From the NCBI GenBank assembly GCA_002344895.1, contig DDUR01000101.1, positions 1 to 64,000 of the forward strand: a stretch of DNA of 64,000 nucleotides, given 5' to 3'. Positions 26,855-35,415 of this stretch are shown here, piece after piece (position 1 is the first letter of the stretch; every line of letters begins with the position of its first letter). A program made the position numbers and the translations under genes. The stretch is from Ignavibacteria bacterium UBA2333 (GTDB lineage Bacteria; Bacteroidota; Ignavibacteria; Kapaibacteriales; Kapaibacteriaceae). Under the pieces are notes generated by a model that saw only the letters and a list, made by a program, of their open reading frames with translations, made no database searches and had not been told where the DNA came from.

Positions 26855-28924
26855 TTACGGTAGAACGATGAAGGGTAGCGAAAATCGTTGTTGACCGCGC
26901 GTCACAAGAGCCGTGTATCGTCCAGTTGCAAGATCCCGAACGTCAAATCGTACAACATCAGTCGTTGCCGTAGACATCATGACCGTCGAACCAAGTGATG
27001 ATATAATCTGTATCTCCGAACCTACTGGTACAGTCATTGTGAAAACACCTTGATTCTTGCGAATGGGATGTTCACCAAGAAGGGCAACCTCTACAATGCC
27101 ACTCGAATCCCGAAGAGACGTGACGATATTCTCACGTGTGTGGAGAACCGTCATGTCCGGGTCGATCACAATCGAATCGATGTGAGCCGGTGCAGTGAGT
27201 GACAATGTTTCTGACCGTTCATCCATCATGACTAAGGTATCAACGGTTCCAAGGTATGTGTAGACACGAAGTGGAACAGGAAGTATAAAGACGTCTGGAA
27301 CTCCGCTCGTCTGCTGAACTTGACGGAGGGTTATCGAAGCAGTCGACTGTACAATTTCGCCGTCAAGCACGAGCTGTGGGTGTCCACGTCCAAGTAACCA
27401 CTGATCAAAAAAAACATCCCATGCTACAAGCGGATTTGGTGCGTAGCGCTGCCAAAACTCCATAAACTCAACAGTCTGTGCCGAAGCAAGATTACGTTCC
27501 TCAAACCACTGTCGTAACCCGGTGAAGAACAAGCTGTCTCCAACATTGCCGCGAATCATGTGATAGATCCACGACGATTTCGCATACGTAGTCGATTCAT
27601 TAAAAATATTGGATATAGGGATCCCGTATGTTGCAGGACTCTCCTGTCCCTGTTTGAGATACACATCTTTTTGACGTTGTAACTTCATTCGGAATCGATC
27701 ACGTCCGTACTCTTTCGCCTCCCACAACGCTTCACCGTATGAAGCTCCTCCCTCATTCAACCAGATATCGTCCCAGGTAGCACACGTTACAAGATCACCA
27801 ATCCATTGATGAGCTATTTCATGTGCATATCCATTCTCGGCACCACCAAGCAACCAGTTGCGGTTGATGGTCGACATTGTTTGGTGTTCCATCCCTCCGA
27901 ACCAGATAGGGTTAACGGTCACATGACCGTATGAGGGGAATGGATAGGGCCCATACACTTCTTCGAATGCAGCAAACATTGCTGGTATCTTGCGTAATGC
28001 CTTCACAGCATTAAACCACTCTCCCTCATGATCAGCATCCCAATGGAAATTGTGGATCGGGATCGTATCTCCATCACTGCTGACGTATTCCTGAAGGTAG
28101 TATCGGTACACTGATGCATTTAACGTGACAAGATAGGTTGGCAGAACCTCTGTTGACGTATACGTCACTCTCGACGTCGAGGCATCAACGGCTACAGAAT
28201 CAGTCTTTTTACCGTTCCCAACCACAACAAAACCGTGAGGCACACGCGCAGAGAGTGTGAACATTGCCTTGTCATGAGGAGAATCATGACATGGGAACCA
28301 ACGACGTGCTCCCTGTGGCTGATTAAACGTAAATGCCGATGGATGTGGATTCCGGTTCCTCAACATTGATAATCCAGCCACGATTGTCATACCGATATCG
28401 CCCTGACCGATACGAACGGCATAGTCGACGTTAACAACAATAGTGTCGCCTTCATCTATTGGTTCGTCGAGGTCAATACGAATCCCTGCTTGATGGGTAA
28501 ACGTTGTCTGGGTGCCGTTGATCTTAACCGATGTAACATCCAACCAGTACGTATCACCATCGAGGATGAGGACTGACGATATAGGTTCACGAGCAACGAG
28601 CACGATTTCTGTCGTTGCAGGTGTCCATGTTGGAATGACATCTGCAGAGTCGCGTAGTAGTAGCTGTTGTGACCAATCGAGATCGATTGTATATGCAAGA
28701 ACGTCGATATCAGTTCGGAGCTGTTTTGTTGGGAACGTCATAGCCAGACGTTCGCCATGTTGATGGACAGGCCGGAGATAGTCTAACAAGGCCTCGTCAG
28801 TAACGATGTTATCAAGTAAGGCCTTGCCCTCTATGTGTTGTGAAGGTGAAACCTGACACGTCAGGAAGCACAGCACAACCACAACAGCAAGCCGTTTGAG
28901 AATCGAATGTCGTTGACTATGCAC
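26855..28924 (-). CDS. secreted M1-family aminopeptidase with type IX-like C-terminal sorting domain
   Basis: 689 residues from a GTG at 28924. The GTG start gives a proper signal peptide (HSILKRLAVVVVLCFLTCQ), has AGGAC upstream and overlaps the preceding stop by 8 nt; the longer ATG frame to 29134 runs through the neighbouring gene. Peptidase signatures are GGMEHQTM (exopeptidase motif) and HEIAHQW near 369 with the distal zinc Glu in WLNEGGA. The last 75 residues (EIQIISSLGSTVMMS, then DVRDLATGRYTALVTRGQQ and FIVLP) have the Ig-like layout of type A sorting domains that direct proteins through the type IX system. It probably degrades peptides outside the cell. Confidence 0.88.
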   Translation of the reverse strand: MHSQRHSILKRLAVVVVLCFLTCQVSPSQHIEGKALLDNIVTDEALLDYLRPVHQHGERLAMTFPTKQLRTDIDVLAYTIDLDWSQQLLLRDSADVIPTWTPATTEIVLVAREPISSVLILDGDTYWLDVTSVKINGTQTTFTHQAGIRIDLDEPIDEGDTIVVNVDYAVRIGQGDIGMTIVAGLSMLRNRNPHPSAFTFNQPQGARRWFPCHDSPHDKAMFTLSARVPHGFVVVGNGKKTDSVAVDASTSRVTYTSTEVLPTYLVTLNASVYRYYLQEYVSSDGDTIPIHNFHWDADHEGEWFNAVKALRKIPAMFAAFEEVYGPYPFPSYGHVTVNPIWFGGMEHQTMSTINRNWLLGGAENGYAHEIAHQWIGDLVTCATWDDIWLNEGGASYGEALWEAKEYGRDRFRMKLQRQKDVYLKQGQESPATYGIPISNIFNESTTYAKSSWIYHMIRGNVGDSLFFTGLRQWFEERNLASAQTVEFMEFWQRYAPNPLVAWDVFFDQWLLGRGHPQLVLDGEIVQSTASITLRQVQQTSGVPDVFILPVPLRVYTYLGTVDTLVMMDERSETLSLTAPAHIDSIVIDPDMTVLHTRENIVTSLRDSSGIVEVALLGEHPIRKNQGVFTMTVPVGSEIQIISSLGSTVMMSTATTDVVRFDVRDLATGRYTALVTRGQQRFSLPFIVLP

Positions 28925-29813
28925 CGTGAGGTCCTGTTCGTGGGAGTGGAGATGCATCCCGAACGTACGTATCCATCCACCAACGAATGTCAGTATTTGA
29001 CTCGTCCCGACGGCCGGCAAGAACATGGTCAGCATTGTCATAGAGGATGAGTTTGTACGGGAAGTGGAGGCGTTGCAGTTCGAGGCCCAGATGGAGAGCA
29101 TGTTCTGTGTGAACACGGCGATCACCGGTTCCATGAAGAATTAACAGCGGAGTGGTTGGTGAAAGTTCGTTCGCCCACGAGCAAACGCTCCTTCGCTGAG
29201 CTTCTTCTTGCACGACAGAATCTACCGGAAGATGTTTCATCATCGTGGCACGAATGTAGGCTGATGCCTTTTCGGCATCTATTCGTGTAGGTGCACCAAA
29301 CGTGACTGCTGCGCGAAAACGCCGTGTTCGCCGAAGCATCATAAAGGCCATCATACCACCGCGACTGCCGCCGATGAGGCCGATTCTTGTCCTGTCGACG
29401 TATGGAAGTGCGTCAAGTAACGGCAACAGATTTATGGCATCATCGACGTCACCTGCACCCCATTCTTCTCGGTCACCCTCACTGCCTCCAACTCCGCGAT
29501 AGTTACTTGCAATCGCAACGTAGCCCCAGGATGCATAGAGTCCGATGAGATTCATGGCACCTTCTACACTCAGTGCACCACGTGGACCACTTCCACCACG
29601 ATTAAAAATGATGGCCGGATATGGTTCTTGGCCTGCAGGGGGAAGGGCGAGAAATCCCTTAATCTTTAGTCCCGACGAAGCATATGTAATGTCGTGAAGC
29701 GTAACTGCTGAGTAGCGTGCAAAGTCAGCATCAGATAGAGCTCGTTTTGCCATTCTCAGAGAAGTTGCTGGAACGTCAATCTGAGAGGCGGCAAGTAACG
29801 TTCCGTCGATCAT
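28917..29813 (-). CDS. alpha/beta hydrolase, prolyl oligopeptidase/dienelactone hydrolase type
   Basis: 298 residues. The nucleophile Ser lies in GLIGGSRGGMMAF, the acid Asp in LHGTGDRRVH and the His in DNADHVL, in the usual order and spacing. The oxyanion region is FNRGGSGPRG. No signal peptide is visible, unlike its operon neighbours. ATGA overlap with the amidohydrolase upstream and 8-nt overlap with the peptidase downstream suggest a peptide- or ester-degrading operon. Confidence 0.83.
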   Translation of the reverse strand: MIDGTLLAASQIDVPATSLRMAKRALSDADFARYSAVTLHDITYASSGLKIKGFLALPPAGQEPYPAIIFNRGGSGPRGALSVEGAMNLIGLYASWGYVAIASNYRGVGGSEGDREEWGAGDVDDAINLLPLLDALPYVDRTRIGLIGGSRGGMMAFMMLRRTRRFRAAVTFGAPTRIDAEKASAYIRATMMKHLPVDSVVQEEAQRRSVCSWANELSPTTPLLILHGTGDRRVHTEHALHLGLELQRLHFPYKLILYDNADHVLAGRRDESNTDIRWWMDTYVRDASPLPRTGPHGA

Positions 29814-31105
29814 CGAGCGTACCGTTCGCGATACTTTTTTGAAAGTCGCACATGACGGTTCGATAGATCAACCGTTCGACCATCAATAACGGCATATGTG
29901 ACGGAGTTTGAGAGCGCGTCGAGTGCGTCTCCCTTACTGATAAACAACGTCGCCGATTTACCAACTTCAATCGAGCCATAGTCCTTTGATATACCGAGGA
30001 TCATCGCTGGCCACAGAGTGAGGGCTCGTTCCGCATCGTCACGCGACAGACCGTAGGCCATTGCCGAACCTGCATGAAACGGCAAGTTCCGTTGTTGCCA
30101 CGCACCATCTTCGGAGAAGGCCACCATAACACCAGCCTTCACAAGGTCTGCTGCCAACGTGAAGGGAGCGTCAAAAGCATCCTCATCTCTGAAGGGCAAC
30201 GAATGTGTGCGTGGGAGGATCACGGGAATCTTCTCCTTCGCGAGGACATCTGCAACGAGTCGCGCTTCGGCTGCATCAACGAGTACAATTCGGAGATCAT
30301 ATGTACGACGGAACTCCAGGACGGCGTCAATCTGCGTCCGCGAGGCAGCTTGAATAAAGACGGGAACTCGACCCTCAACAACATCAACCATGGCTTCAAA
30401 TCGAACGTCCTTCACATTCGAGTCAATACCATTCTTCTTGCGAGATGCATAGGCACGAGCTTCATCAAAAAAGCGATAAAGTTCCTGAACACGCTCCCGT
30501 GCCTTTTTTCGTTGTTCATCGGGTGACTCTCGAACCCACCACGCGGTAGAAACGTCCATCCAGGGCCAGCTCACCACAAGACCTGAAGGTGACAGAACGG
30601 CAATGTCCTCACGGGTCCACCCGTCCAAGCGCATGACACTGCTTCTTCCCGACACAATACCGCCAACGGGTGTCACGTGTGCTAGTAGTACACCATTCGA
30701 GCGGACCGTGGGAATAATCTCACTATCGGGATTGTACGCAGTTGCAGCGGTAACGTTTGGGTTCCATGCACCTGTTTCTGCCATATCGCGTGTGGAGCGT
30801 ACGGCATCAATTTCGGTCAGACCGAGAGTTGACGTGGGAGCGATAAATCCAGGATAAACGTGACCTCCCTTTGCGTCGATAACGTCAGCCCCTTGCGGCG
30901 GCGCCGCGTCGGTTCCGACGGCGACGACGCGCCCCTTATCAAAAACAACAGTTGCCTTTGTTATAGTACCGTTTGTTATAGTGTGAACAATTGCGTTCAC
31001 AATGGCGACGGGTCGTGTTTGTGCTGCGCCTGGAATCTCCTCACCGGCCGCAAGTCTCGTAACACAGAGGATCGTGAGAAGGGCTGCAGAGGCTAATCGG
31101 CGCAT
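29810..31105 (-). CDS. exported amidohydrolase-family protein lacking the usual metal ligands
   Basis: 431 residues with signal peptide MRRLASAALLTILCVTRLAAG. The composite beta domain and TIM barrel of imidazolonepropionase-like amidohydrolases are visible (VDAKGGHVYPGF-like strand, GKSATLFISKGDALD near the end). Where active relatives read PGLIDxHxH, this protein has YPGFIAPTST, so the two metal-binding histidines of strand 1 are absent. It may be catalytically inactive or use another site. First gene of a four-gene leftward operon ending with pdxH. Confidence 0.8.
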   Translation of the reverse strand: MRRLASAALLTILCVTRLAAGEEIPGAAQTRPVAIVNAIVHTITNGTITKATVVFDKGRVVAVGTDAAPPQGADVIDAKGGHVYPGFIAPTSTLGLTEIDAVRSTRDMAETGAWNPNVTAATAYNPDSEIIPTVRSNGVLLAHVTPVGGIVSGRSSVMRLDGWTREDIAVLSPSGLVVSWPWMDVSTAWWVRESPDEQRKKARERVQELYRFFDEARAYASRKKNGIDSNVKDVRFEAMVDVVEGRVPVFIQAASRTQIDAVLEFRRTYDLRIVLVDAAEARLVADVLAKEKIPVILPRTHSLPFRDEDAFDAPFTLAADLVKAGVMVAFSEDGAWQQRNLPFHAGSAMAYGLSRDDAERALTLWPAMILGISKDYGSIEVGKSATLFISKGDALDALSNSVTYAVIDGRTVDLSNRHVRLSKKYRERYAR

Positions 31106-31460
31106 CGCGTTTTCCTTAGTGGAAAGGGGCAGAAGGGGCTTTATGTGAGATACCCCTAGACGTCACCACTCGTCTAGGGGCACTCCCCTTCTCACCTTTC
31201 AATTCGTCGGTGAGTTGCGATGTGTCGATGCACATCGCTAATATGTTGTCGGCGTTTGCTGCCGGTCCATCAAACGTTTCTCAAGCAGCGTCGAATCACG
31301 TACGAACAATTCTCGTGCTGAAGGCTGCTCTCGACGTGTGTGATGTTCACGACTCCTGCAATATATATCGGTAATTCGGCTCGGTCAAGAGGGTATCTTC
31401 GGAATGTCAAAGAATTTTCTGCTTGGGCAGATCGCGGAAATTCGGCATCTTGCATGTCTT
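31106..31460. other. intergenic region upstream of tRNA-Pro
   Basis: No credible gene. It contains one copy of the paired GCCCCTT motif (31122-31142), a perfect 10-bp inverted repeat CCCCTAGACG / CGTCTAGGGG at 31153-31162 and 31171-31180 with an 8-nt loop, and the expected but unrecognised promoter of the tRNA. The inverted repeat has no T-run on either side, so it is more likely an operator or RNA hairpin than a terminator. Confidence 0.5.
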
Positions 31461-31535
31461 CGGGGTGTAGCGCAGTCCGGTTAGCGCACCTGCTTTGGGA
31501 GCAGGGGGTCGTGAGTTCGAATCCCACCACCCCGA
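31461..31535 (+). tRNA. tRNA-Pro (anticodon TGG)
   Basis: Complete cloverleaf: acceptor arm CGGGGTG / CACCCCG with discriminator A, D arm GCGCAGTCCGGTTAGCGC, anticodon stem CCTGC / GCAGG with loop TTTGGGA, and T arm GTGAG TTCGAAT with its complement. CCA is not encoded. Its 3' part from the anticodon stem onward is the left attachment core of the integrated element, which leaves the tRNA intact. Confidence 0.95.
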
Positions 31536-31537
31536 CA
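31489..31537 (+). other. attachment site core, left junction (inside tRNA-Pro)
   Basis: 49 bp identical to 63211-63259, running from the anticodon stem through the tRNA 3' end plus two bases. Sequence diverges on both sides of the repeat. The integrase gene is the first long gene to the right. The two cores define an insert of about 31.7 kb. Confidence 0.95.
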
Positions 31538-31540
31538 CGT

Positions 31541-31577
31541 AACCCCATGATAGACAACGGTTTATCATGGGGTTTTT
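31541..31577 (+). terminator. terminator behind tRNA-Pro, supplied by the element
   Basis: Stem AACCCCATGATA with TATCATGGGGTTT around a short loop, ending in TTTTT. It lies 5 bp beyond the tRNA 3' end but inside the element. The likely original terminator of the tRNA is now beyond the right core (63281-63319). Confidence 0.8.
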
Positions 31578-31602
31578 CGTTGCCAAAATCACGTATATCA
31601 CG

Positions 31603-31649
31603 CTTAGTTTTCCTTAGTTTTCGGTAGATAAACTCACCAATAACTCACG
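31603..31649. repeat. candidate integrase arm-binding sites, left side
   Basis: Two abutting copies of CTTAGTTTTC (31603-31612, 31613-31622) followed by AACTCACCAATAACTCACG (31631-31649). The last is repeated with one mismatch at 63145-63163, just inside the other end of the element. Matching short direct repeats on both flanks of an attP core are the usual layout of arm sites for phage tyrosine integrases. Confidence 0.55.
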
Positions 31650-31732
31650 ACGTAAAGCAGTCCGTTTCACGAATGCAACACGTCGACGGTGATTGAAACA
31701 CGTCTGTCATACTGATTTCCGCACGTTGTGTC

Positions 31733-32005
31733 ATGGTACACAACAGCCCTTTACAACACACCACAACACCTCAGATTCAGGCCGAAATTCGCCTGGACAA
31801 CGAAGTGCTAGCAACGACACTCGTTCCGTCGACAATGCTCTTTGATGACGACACGGAGATTCGCGCTTGTGTACTCAACAGCATCGATTCACATCGACGA
31901 TTGTCCATCTGGATGCTCATTCGAGAGCGGCACGAAGTCATCATCTGTCTCACGACGATTGACGGCCGTGACTTGCGACGGTGTTTCCTACCGTGTTTCG
32001 CGTGA
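31733..32005 (+). CDS. small hypothetical protein, convergent with integrase
   Basis: 90 residues, mixed alpha/beta appearance, no recognised domain. It overlaps the last 18 bp of the integrase gene on the opposite strand. In the excised circle it would be the first gene past attP. It could be a directionality factor, but no DNA-binding motif is visible. Low certainty that it is expressed. Confidence 0.35.
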   Translation: MVHNSPLQHTTTPQIQAEIRLDNEVLATTLVPSTMLFDDDTEIRACVLNSIDSHRRLSIWMLIRERHEVIICLTTIDGRDLRRCFLPCFA

Positions 32006-33103
32006 ACCGATAAGCGGTTCAGCTGCTGCGACGCGATCCATACCCTGGCTCAGTTCGGCCATCGAAAAGGCCCTGTAATACTTCATCATCGTAGCCACGC
32101 TACAGCGTGCAATTTTTGCGGCCTGATCGATGGGCACACCCGATCGGCACATACGACTGATAAACGTCTTCCGAAACTCGTGGTACTTGCGGCCTTTAAT
32201 CACAGCAATACCGGCCTTTTTCATTCCCTGCGTCAATCGACGACGTAATGCGTAGTAGGTCGTCTGATTCCACTCAAACCCTGGGAACAGTCTGCCAGAG
32301 AGTACACCTGGATCAACGTCGTAGGTGACTGCACGCCGTGAGCGAATGTCGTCAAACACGGTTCGTGCCTCTGACCACAGCGGGAAACGCTCACGTCGAC
32401 GGTTGTCCTTGCTCGTTTGCAAGACGTGATCGTCCCGAATGTCTTCCCAGGTCAACTCCAGGACCTCGTGGATCCGAAATCCCGTGCTACAGCAGATATC
32501 AACAATGTCGGCCATCATGTCGTCGTGAAGTCTGAACCACGTGCGAAGCCGTGTCAGTTCTTCCATCGTGTAGATATCCGGATCCGGCAACGGCACGTTG
32601 GCGATATGCGATCGTAGGTCGTCGAAATCCGGTAGATCTGAGAGATAACGCCGTTTGTGGCACCAGTTCAGAAATGCCGACACGCCTCGCAGATACGTCA
32701 GAACACTCGTTGGTGAGATGTTCTTTGACGTCGTCACCACGTCGATGAGATGACGCTCCAGGAGAGCGGGATCCAAAACAACATCAGCTGCACGGAAAAA
32801 GTGATTGTAGGATATCGAATACCATTCCCGCGTTTTCGCAGACTTTGAAGCAGCATACTTTTCCGTGAACTCACGCCAGGCAACGTCGACAGTCATCCGA
32901 TTCTCGGTACGATCAAACACATTGATCGCATCGAGCTTGAATCTCATGTAGGCTTTGTCGAGCTGTTCTCCGAGGAGCTTTCTGTTCTCCTTCGTATCGG
33001 GTAGGCCTGTTGCTATTCGTTTCCCGCGAAACGAGACATAGAGACTTCCACGATCACAGTAGATGGATCCGGATCCGCGACGGCGTCGATCGTGAGAATG
33101 CAT
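31988..33103 (-). CDS. int: tyrosine-type site-specific integrase
   Basis: 371 residues. An N-terminal arm-binding region (GSGSIYCDRGSLYVSFRGKR), a SAM-like core-binding domain (VDVAWREFTEKYAASK onward) and the catalytic domain with Arg in CSTGFRIHEVLELTWEDI, HEFRKTF (HxxR) and the nucleophile Tyr in MMKYYRAF. It integrates and excises the element at the tRNA-Pro core. It follows the membrane protein gene by 6 bp, so it may be expressed from the lysogeny transcript. Confidence 0.93.
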   Translation of the reverse strand: MHSHDRRRRGSGSIYCDRGSLYVSFRGKRIATGLPDTKENRKLLGEQLDKAYMRFKLDAINVFDRTENRMTVDVAWREFTEKYAASKSAKTREWYSISYNHFFRAADVVLDPALLERHLIDVVTTSKNISPTSVLTYLRGVSAFLNWCHKRRYLSDLPDFDDLRSHIANVPLPDPDIYTMEELTRLRTWFRLHDDMMADIVDICCSTGFRIHEVLELTWEDIRDDHVLQTSKDNRRRERFPLWSEARTVFDDIRSRRAVTYDVDPGVLSGRLFPGFEWNQTTYYALRRRLTQGMKKAGIAVIKGRKYHEFRKTFISRMCRSGVPIDQAAKIARCSVATMMKYYRAFSMAELSQGMDRVAAAEPLIGSRETR

Positions 33104-33109
33104 ACGATC

Positions 33110-33778
33110 TTACCTGGAATCTACCTCTTTTGTCCGCACGCCCTGCGGCTCGCTCTTCGACGTTTGTCTTTCGTAAACTTGACCCTTAGACTGTTCTATC
33201 ATTTGCGTTTCTGCCACCTCTTCTTCGACAATAAATGCATCTTGATACCATACTGATAGTGTGTGAATATCAAGAATCACGTTTAATAGAATGGTGAGCG
33301 AATAGAAGAATGTAAACGTGGATGTCCAGAGCATCGTCTCACGAAACCAATCATAGTCGGGTCTTATAACAACTTTCAACAAAGATTCAGACATAGTGAC
33401 AACGAGTAAAGCGGTAACTTGTATGATTAGATACATCGCGAATGAACCACTGACATGAGTATACGGTGTTGAATCTCCATTACCACTCTCGGACATGATA
33501 GCCTTCTTAAACAGATTACCCGTAAATCCGAGCAGCATTGCATATGCTCCAATCGAAAAGCCAAGTACGTTAGGTAGTATGGAAAGGAACGTTGCTAAAA
33601 TCTCTTCGCGCTTTGGATCCCACGTGTGACTGTAAATAAAGACGACTGTGCACACCACAGCCAGGATACCTGGTATTCCAAGAAACATCGTCCTGAATCC
33701 GTCGGCATTCTTGTAGACTGACAAGATGTCGCCGAAGAACGAACTGATTACAGACGGTTTCTTTGGGTCGCTTTCCAT
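33110..33778 (-). CDS. four-helix membrane protein of the lysogeny module
   Basis: 222 residues with four clear membrane helices (about 32-51 GIPGILAVVCTVVFIYSH, 68-89 LPNVLGFSIGAYAMLLGF, 110-131 FAMYLIIQVTALLVVTM, 147-170 TFTFFYSLTILLNVIL) and a charged cytoplasmic C-terminus. No family recognised. It lies between a DUF4747-like gene and the integrase in the leftward unit downstream of the repressor. By position and topology it is comparable to RexB of lambda. The sequence is visibly more AT-rich than the structural genes. Confidence 0.75.
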   Translation of the reverse strand: MESDPKKPSVISSFFGDILSVYKNADGFRTMFLGIPGILAVVCTVVFIYSHTWDPKREEILATFLSILPNVLGFSIGAYAMLLGFTGNLFKKAIMSESGNGDSTPYTHVSGSFAMYLIIQVTALLVVTMSESLLKVVIRPDYDWFRETMLWTSTFTFFYSLTILLNVILDIHTLSVWYQDAFIVEEEVAETQMIEQSKGQVYERQTSKSEPQGVRTKEVDSR

Positions 33779-33818
33779 ACTCGAAGATACTGGTTTACGC
33801 TAGATGAGCGAACCGAAC

Positions 33819-34709
33819 TCAGTCGTTATTATCGTCCGGTCGTCTTGAAGTTCTTATGAAGTCATCCATATGGTCACCAAGTGTCTCATGAGATCCATCA
33901 TCACTATCATATTCGTAGGGCTTTTGCAACGGTGATGATTTTGTCGTCTTCGTCACGGCAACTCCTGACTCATTTACGCCATTTGCCTCGATGTAGCCAT
34001 ATTCTATTGTTGCTTCGAGATCTGCACGAATCGCCTGCGCATTGATACCCTCAGCAGGTGAAGCCGCGGTGTAGGTCGTTGATATCTGTTTGGTTCGCGT
34101 CTCCTCCATGACCCGTCGAACGTGTTGTTGCTTCGTTGACGCTGGATTAGGTTTCACATAGGTCACTGTGAGTTTGCGAAGATTAGGTGTCTGAATGATT
34201 GCTTCGACAGCATTTTTATCCTTTAGAGACGATATTGTTATGGTTTCATCTGTTCCCTCCGGATTTAGCACCCCTTCAAACAGCTTTTCGAGCTGTCCAA
34301 TGGAGATTGTGCCATAACTGTTCTTTAACTCGCTTACGATCGTGTGTTCATTGATGTAGAAGCGGAATGTCAATGTCTGATAATGATGTTTTTTACCTTC
34401 TGGTGGCAAGTATTGTTTACCCACTTCATCAGGTATCTCCTCTCTTGTGATCGCATCAAACCATCGCGTATTTGGTTCGATATACTGGAACTTCGCAATG
34501 CGCCCTTCAATAAATGGTCGGCCACGATCACTACGTGTTTCGCGAGAAATAAACTCTATCAATCCTTCAGTTCCATAGGATAGACGGATCGCAATATCTG
34601 CTCTTTTATGCCGATTGAATCTCTGCCGAAACACTTCAGCATACCTTTCCGGAGAAGGATCGTCAATTGAAAGTACTAGGGCACCAAGTCTCCTTACACG
34701 CTTAGCCAT
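33819..34709 (-). CDS. DUF4747-like protein, possible RexA counterpart
   Basis: 296 residues, soluble. The layout agrees with my recollection of DUF4747: an N-terminal beta-rich half, the segment IAKFQYIEPNTRWFDAITREEIPDE, a central LTFRFYINEHTIVSELKNSYGT-like region, then a second beta/alpha half with LRKLTVTYVKPNP and a conserved GYIEANG near the end. Function is not established. With the adjacent four-helix protein, and expressed from the repressor side, it forms a candidate superinfection-exclusion pair. AAGGGAG precedes the ATG at 34709. Confidence 0.6.
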   Translation of the reverse strand: MAKRVRRLGALVLSIDDPSPERYAEVFRQRFNRHKRADIAIRLSYGTEGLIEFISRETRSDRGRPFIEGRIAKFQYIEPNTRWFDAITREEIPDEVGKQYLPPEGKKHHYQTLTFRFYINEHTIVSELKNSYGTISIGQLEKLFEGVLNPEGTDETITISSLKDKNAVEAIIQTPNLRKLTVTYVKPNPASTKQQHVRRVMEETRTKQISTTYTAASPAEGINAQAIRADLEATIEYGYIEANGVNESGVAVTKTTKSSPLQKPYEYDSDDGSHETLGDHMDDFIRTSRRPDDNND

Positions 34710-35057
34710 TTACAACTCCCTTAGAAAAGATGAATCTTTCGATTCTCAAAATGTGCAAAGCATACTCTCATATTCCATCGACTAAGTATCTCTGCTAACA
34801 GGCAAAATTTAACACTTTGCGCCACAATCGACAAAACCAATTCAACAGGCGGAGTGGTCGGCACTGATTTCATAGATCTTCGTGAAAAGTCGGTTAGATA
34901 TACGCAACTCGTGACAATCATTGACGGTGAACCTATGCTCTATGGATACTGGGGCGGTGCATGAGGGAGCGAGTAAACCCCCTTCGGCGGACCTAGAGCC
35001 GGTCACGTGCACGTGTTCGTGTGCAGACCGGCGGTGCTATCTCCTTTCCGAAGGGGG
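34710..35057. other. gene-free stretch with nested inverted repeats
   Basis: No convincing gene. At its right end are nested inverted repeats: outer perfect 10-bp arms CCCCCTTCGG (34978-34987) and CCGAAGGGGG (35048-35057), inner arms GCCGGTC (34998-35004) and GACCGGC (35026-35032), and a central GC-rich dyad (TGCACG...CGTGTGCA). The outer arm abuts the repressor stop. On the minus strand it is followed by TTT only, so it is a weak terminator or a structured RNA between the repressor and the DUF4747-like gene. The rest probably holds the promoter of that gene. Confidence 0.55.
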
Positions 35058-35414
35058 CTATGCAGGGCCCCGTTTGGTGGATCCTTTCCTTGTGGCCGGT
35101 TTGGCCGGTGTCGTCGTGGCAGCTGACGTCGGGACCTGGGCCGATTGAGGTGTGCCCTGTCCGAAGTATGTGGCCCGTAGGGCCGTTCCGGCGGCGTTGT
35201 CTGCAAACATGCCGTTGATGTCGGTCCAGGTGTCGTCGAGAAGCCAGTTGATGTTGATCCCGTGTTGAAGTAGGCGTGCCAAATACTCAGATCTGACGGT
35301 CCTTCCGTTCATCCAATGATGAACCGTGGAAACGTTCACGCCGAGAAATTCAGCGAATTCAGCGCCGGATCCTCCAAACACCAGATTGATGACAAGTCTT
35401 AGCTTAAAATCCAT
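35058..35414 (-). CDS. CI-type phage repressor (HTH)
   Basis: 118 residues. N-terminal helix-turn-helix of the phage CI-repressor group (GSGAEFAEFLGVNVSTVHHW then a conserved ININWLLDD), and a low-complexity Thr/Ala/Lys tail. No peptidase-like (LexA/CI) C-terminal domain is present, so induction by RecA-stimulated self-cleavage is unlikely. It is transcribed away from the early operon across a 121-bp divergent region containing two dyads. Probably maintains lysogeny. Confidence 0.8.
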   Translation of the reverse strand: MDFKLRLVINLVFGGSGAEFAEFLGVNVSTVHHWMNGRTVRSEYLARLLQHGININWLLDDTWTDINGMFADNAAGTALRATYFGQGTPQSAQVPTSAATTTPAKPATRKGSTKRGPA

Positions 35415-35415
35415 G

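Noticed and set aside
31153..31180. Perfect inverted repeat as a terminator for the hydrolase operon
   Set aside because: It lies upstream of the operon start and has no T-run on either strand.
34921..35148. Plus-strand frame of 75 codons in the gene-free stretch
   Set aside because: It crosses the nested inverted repeats and the repressor 3' end, has no start context and no protein-like character.
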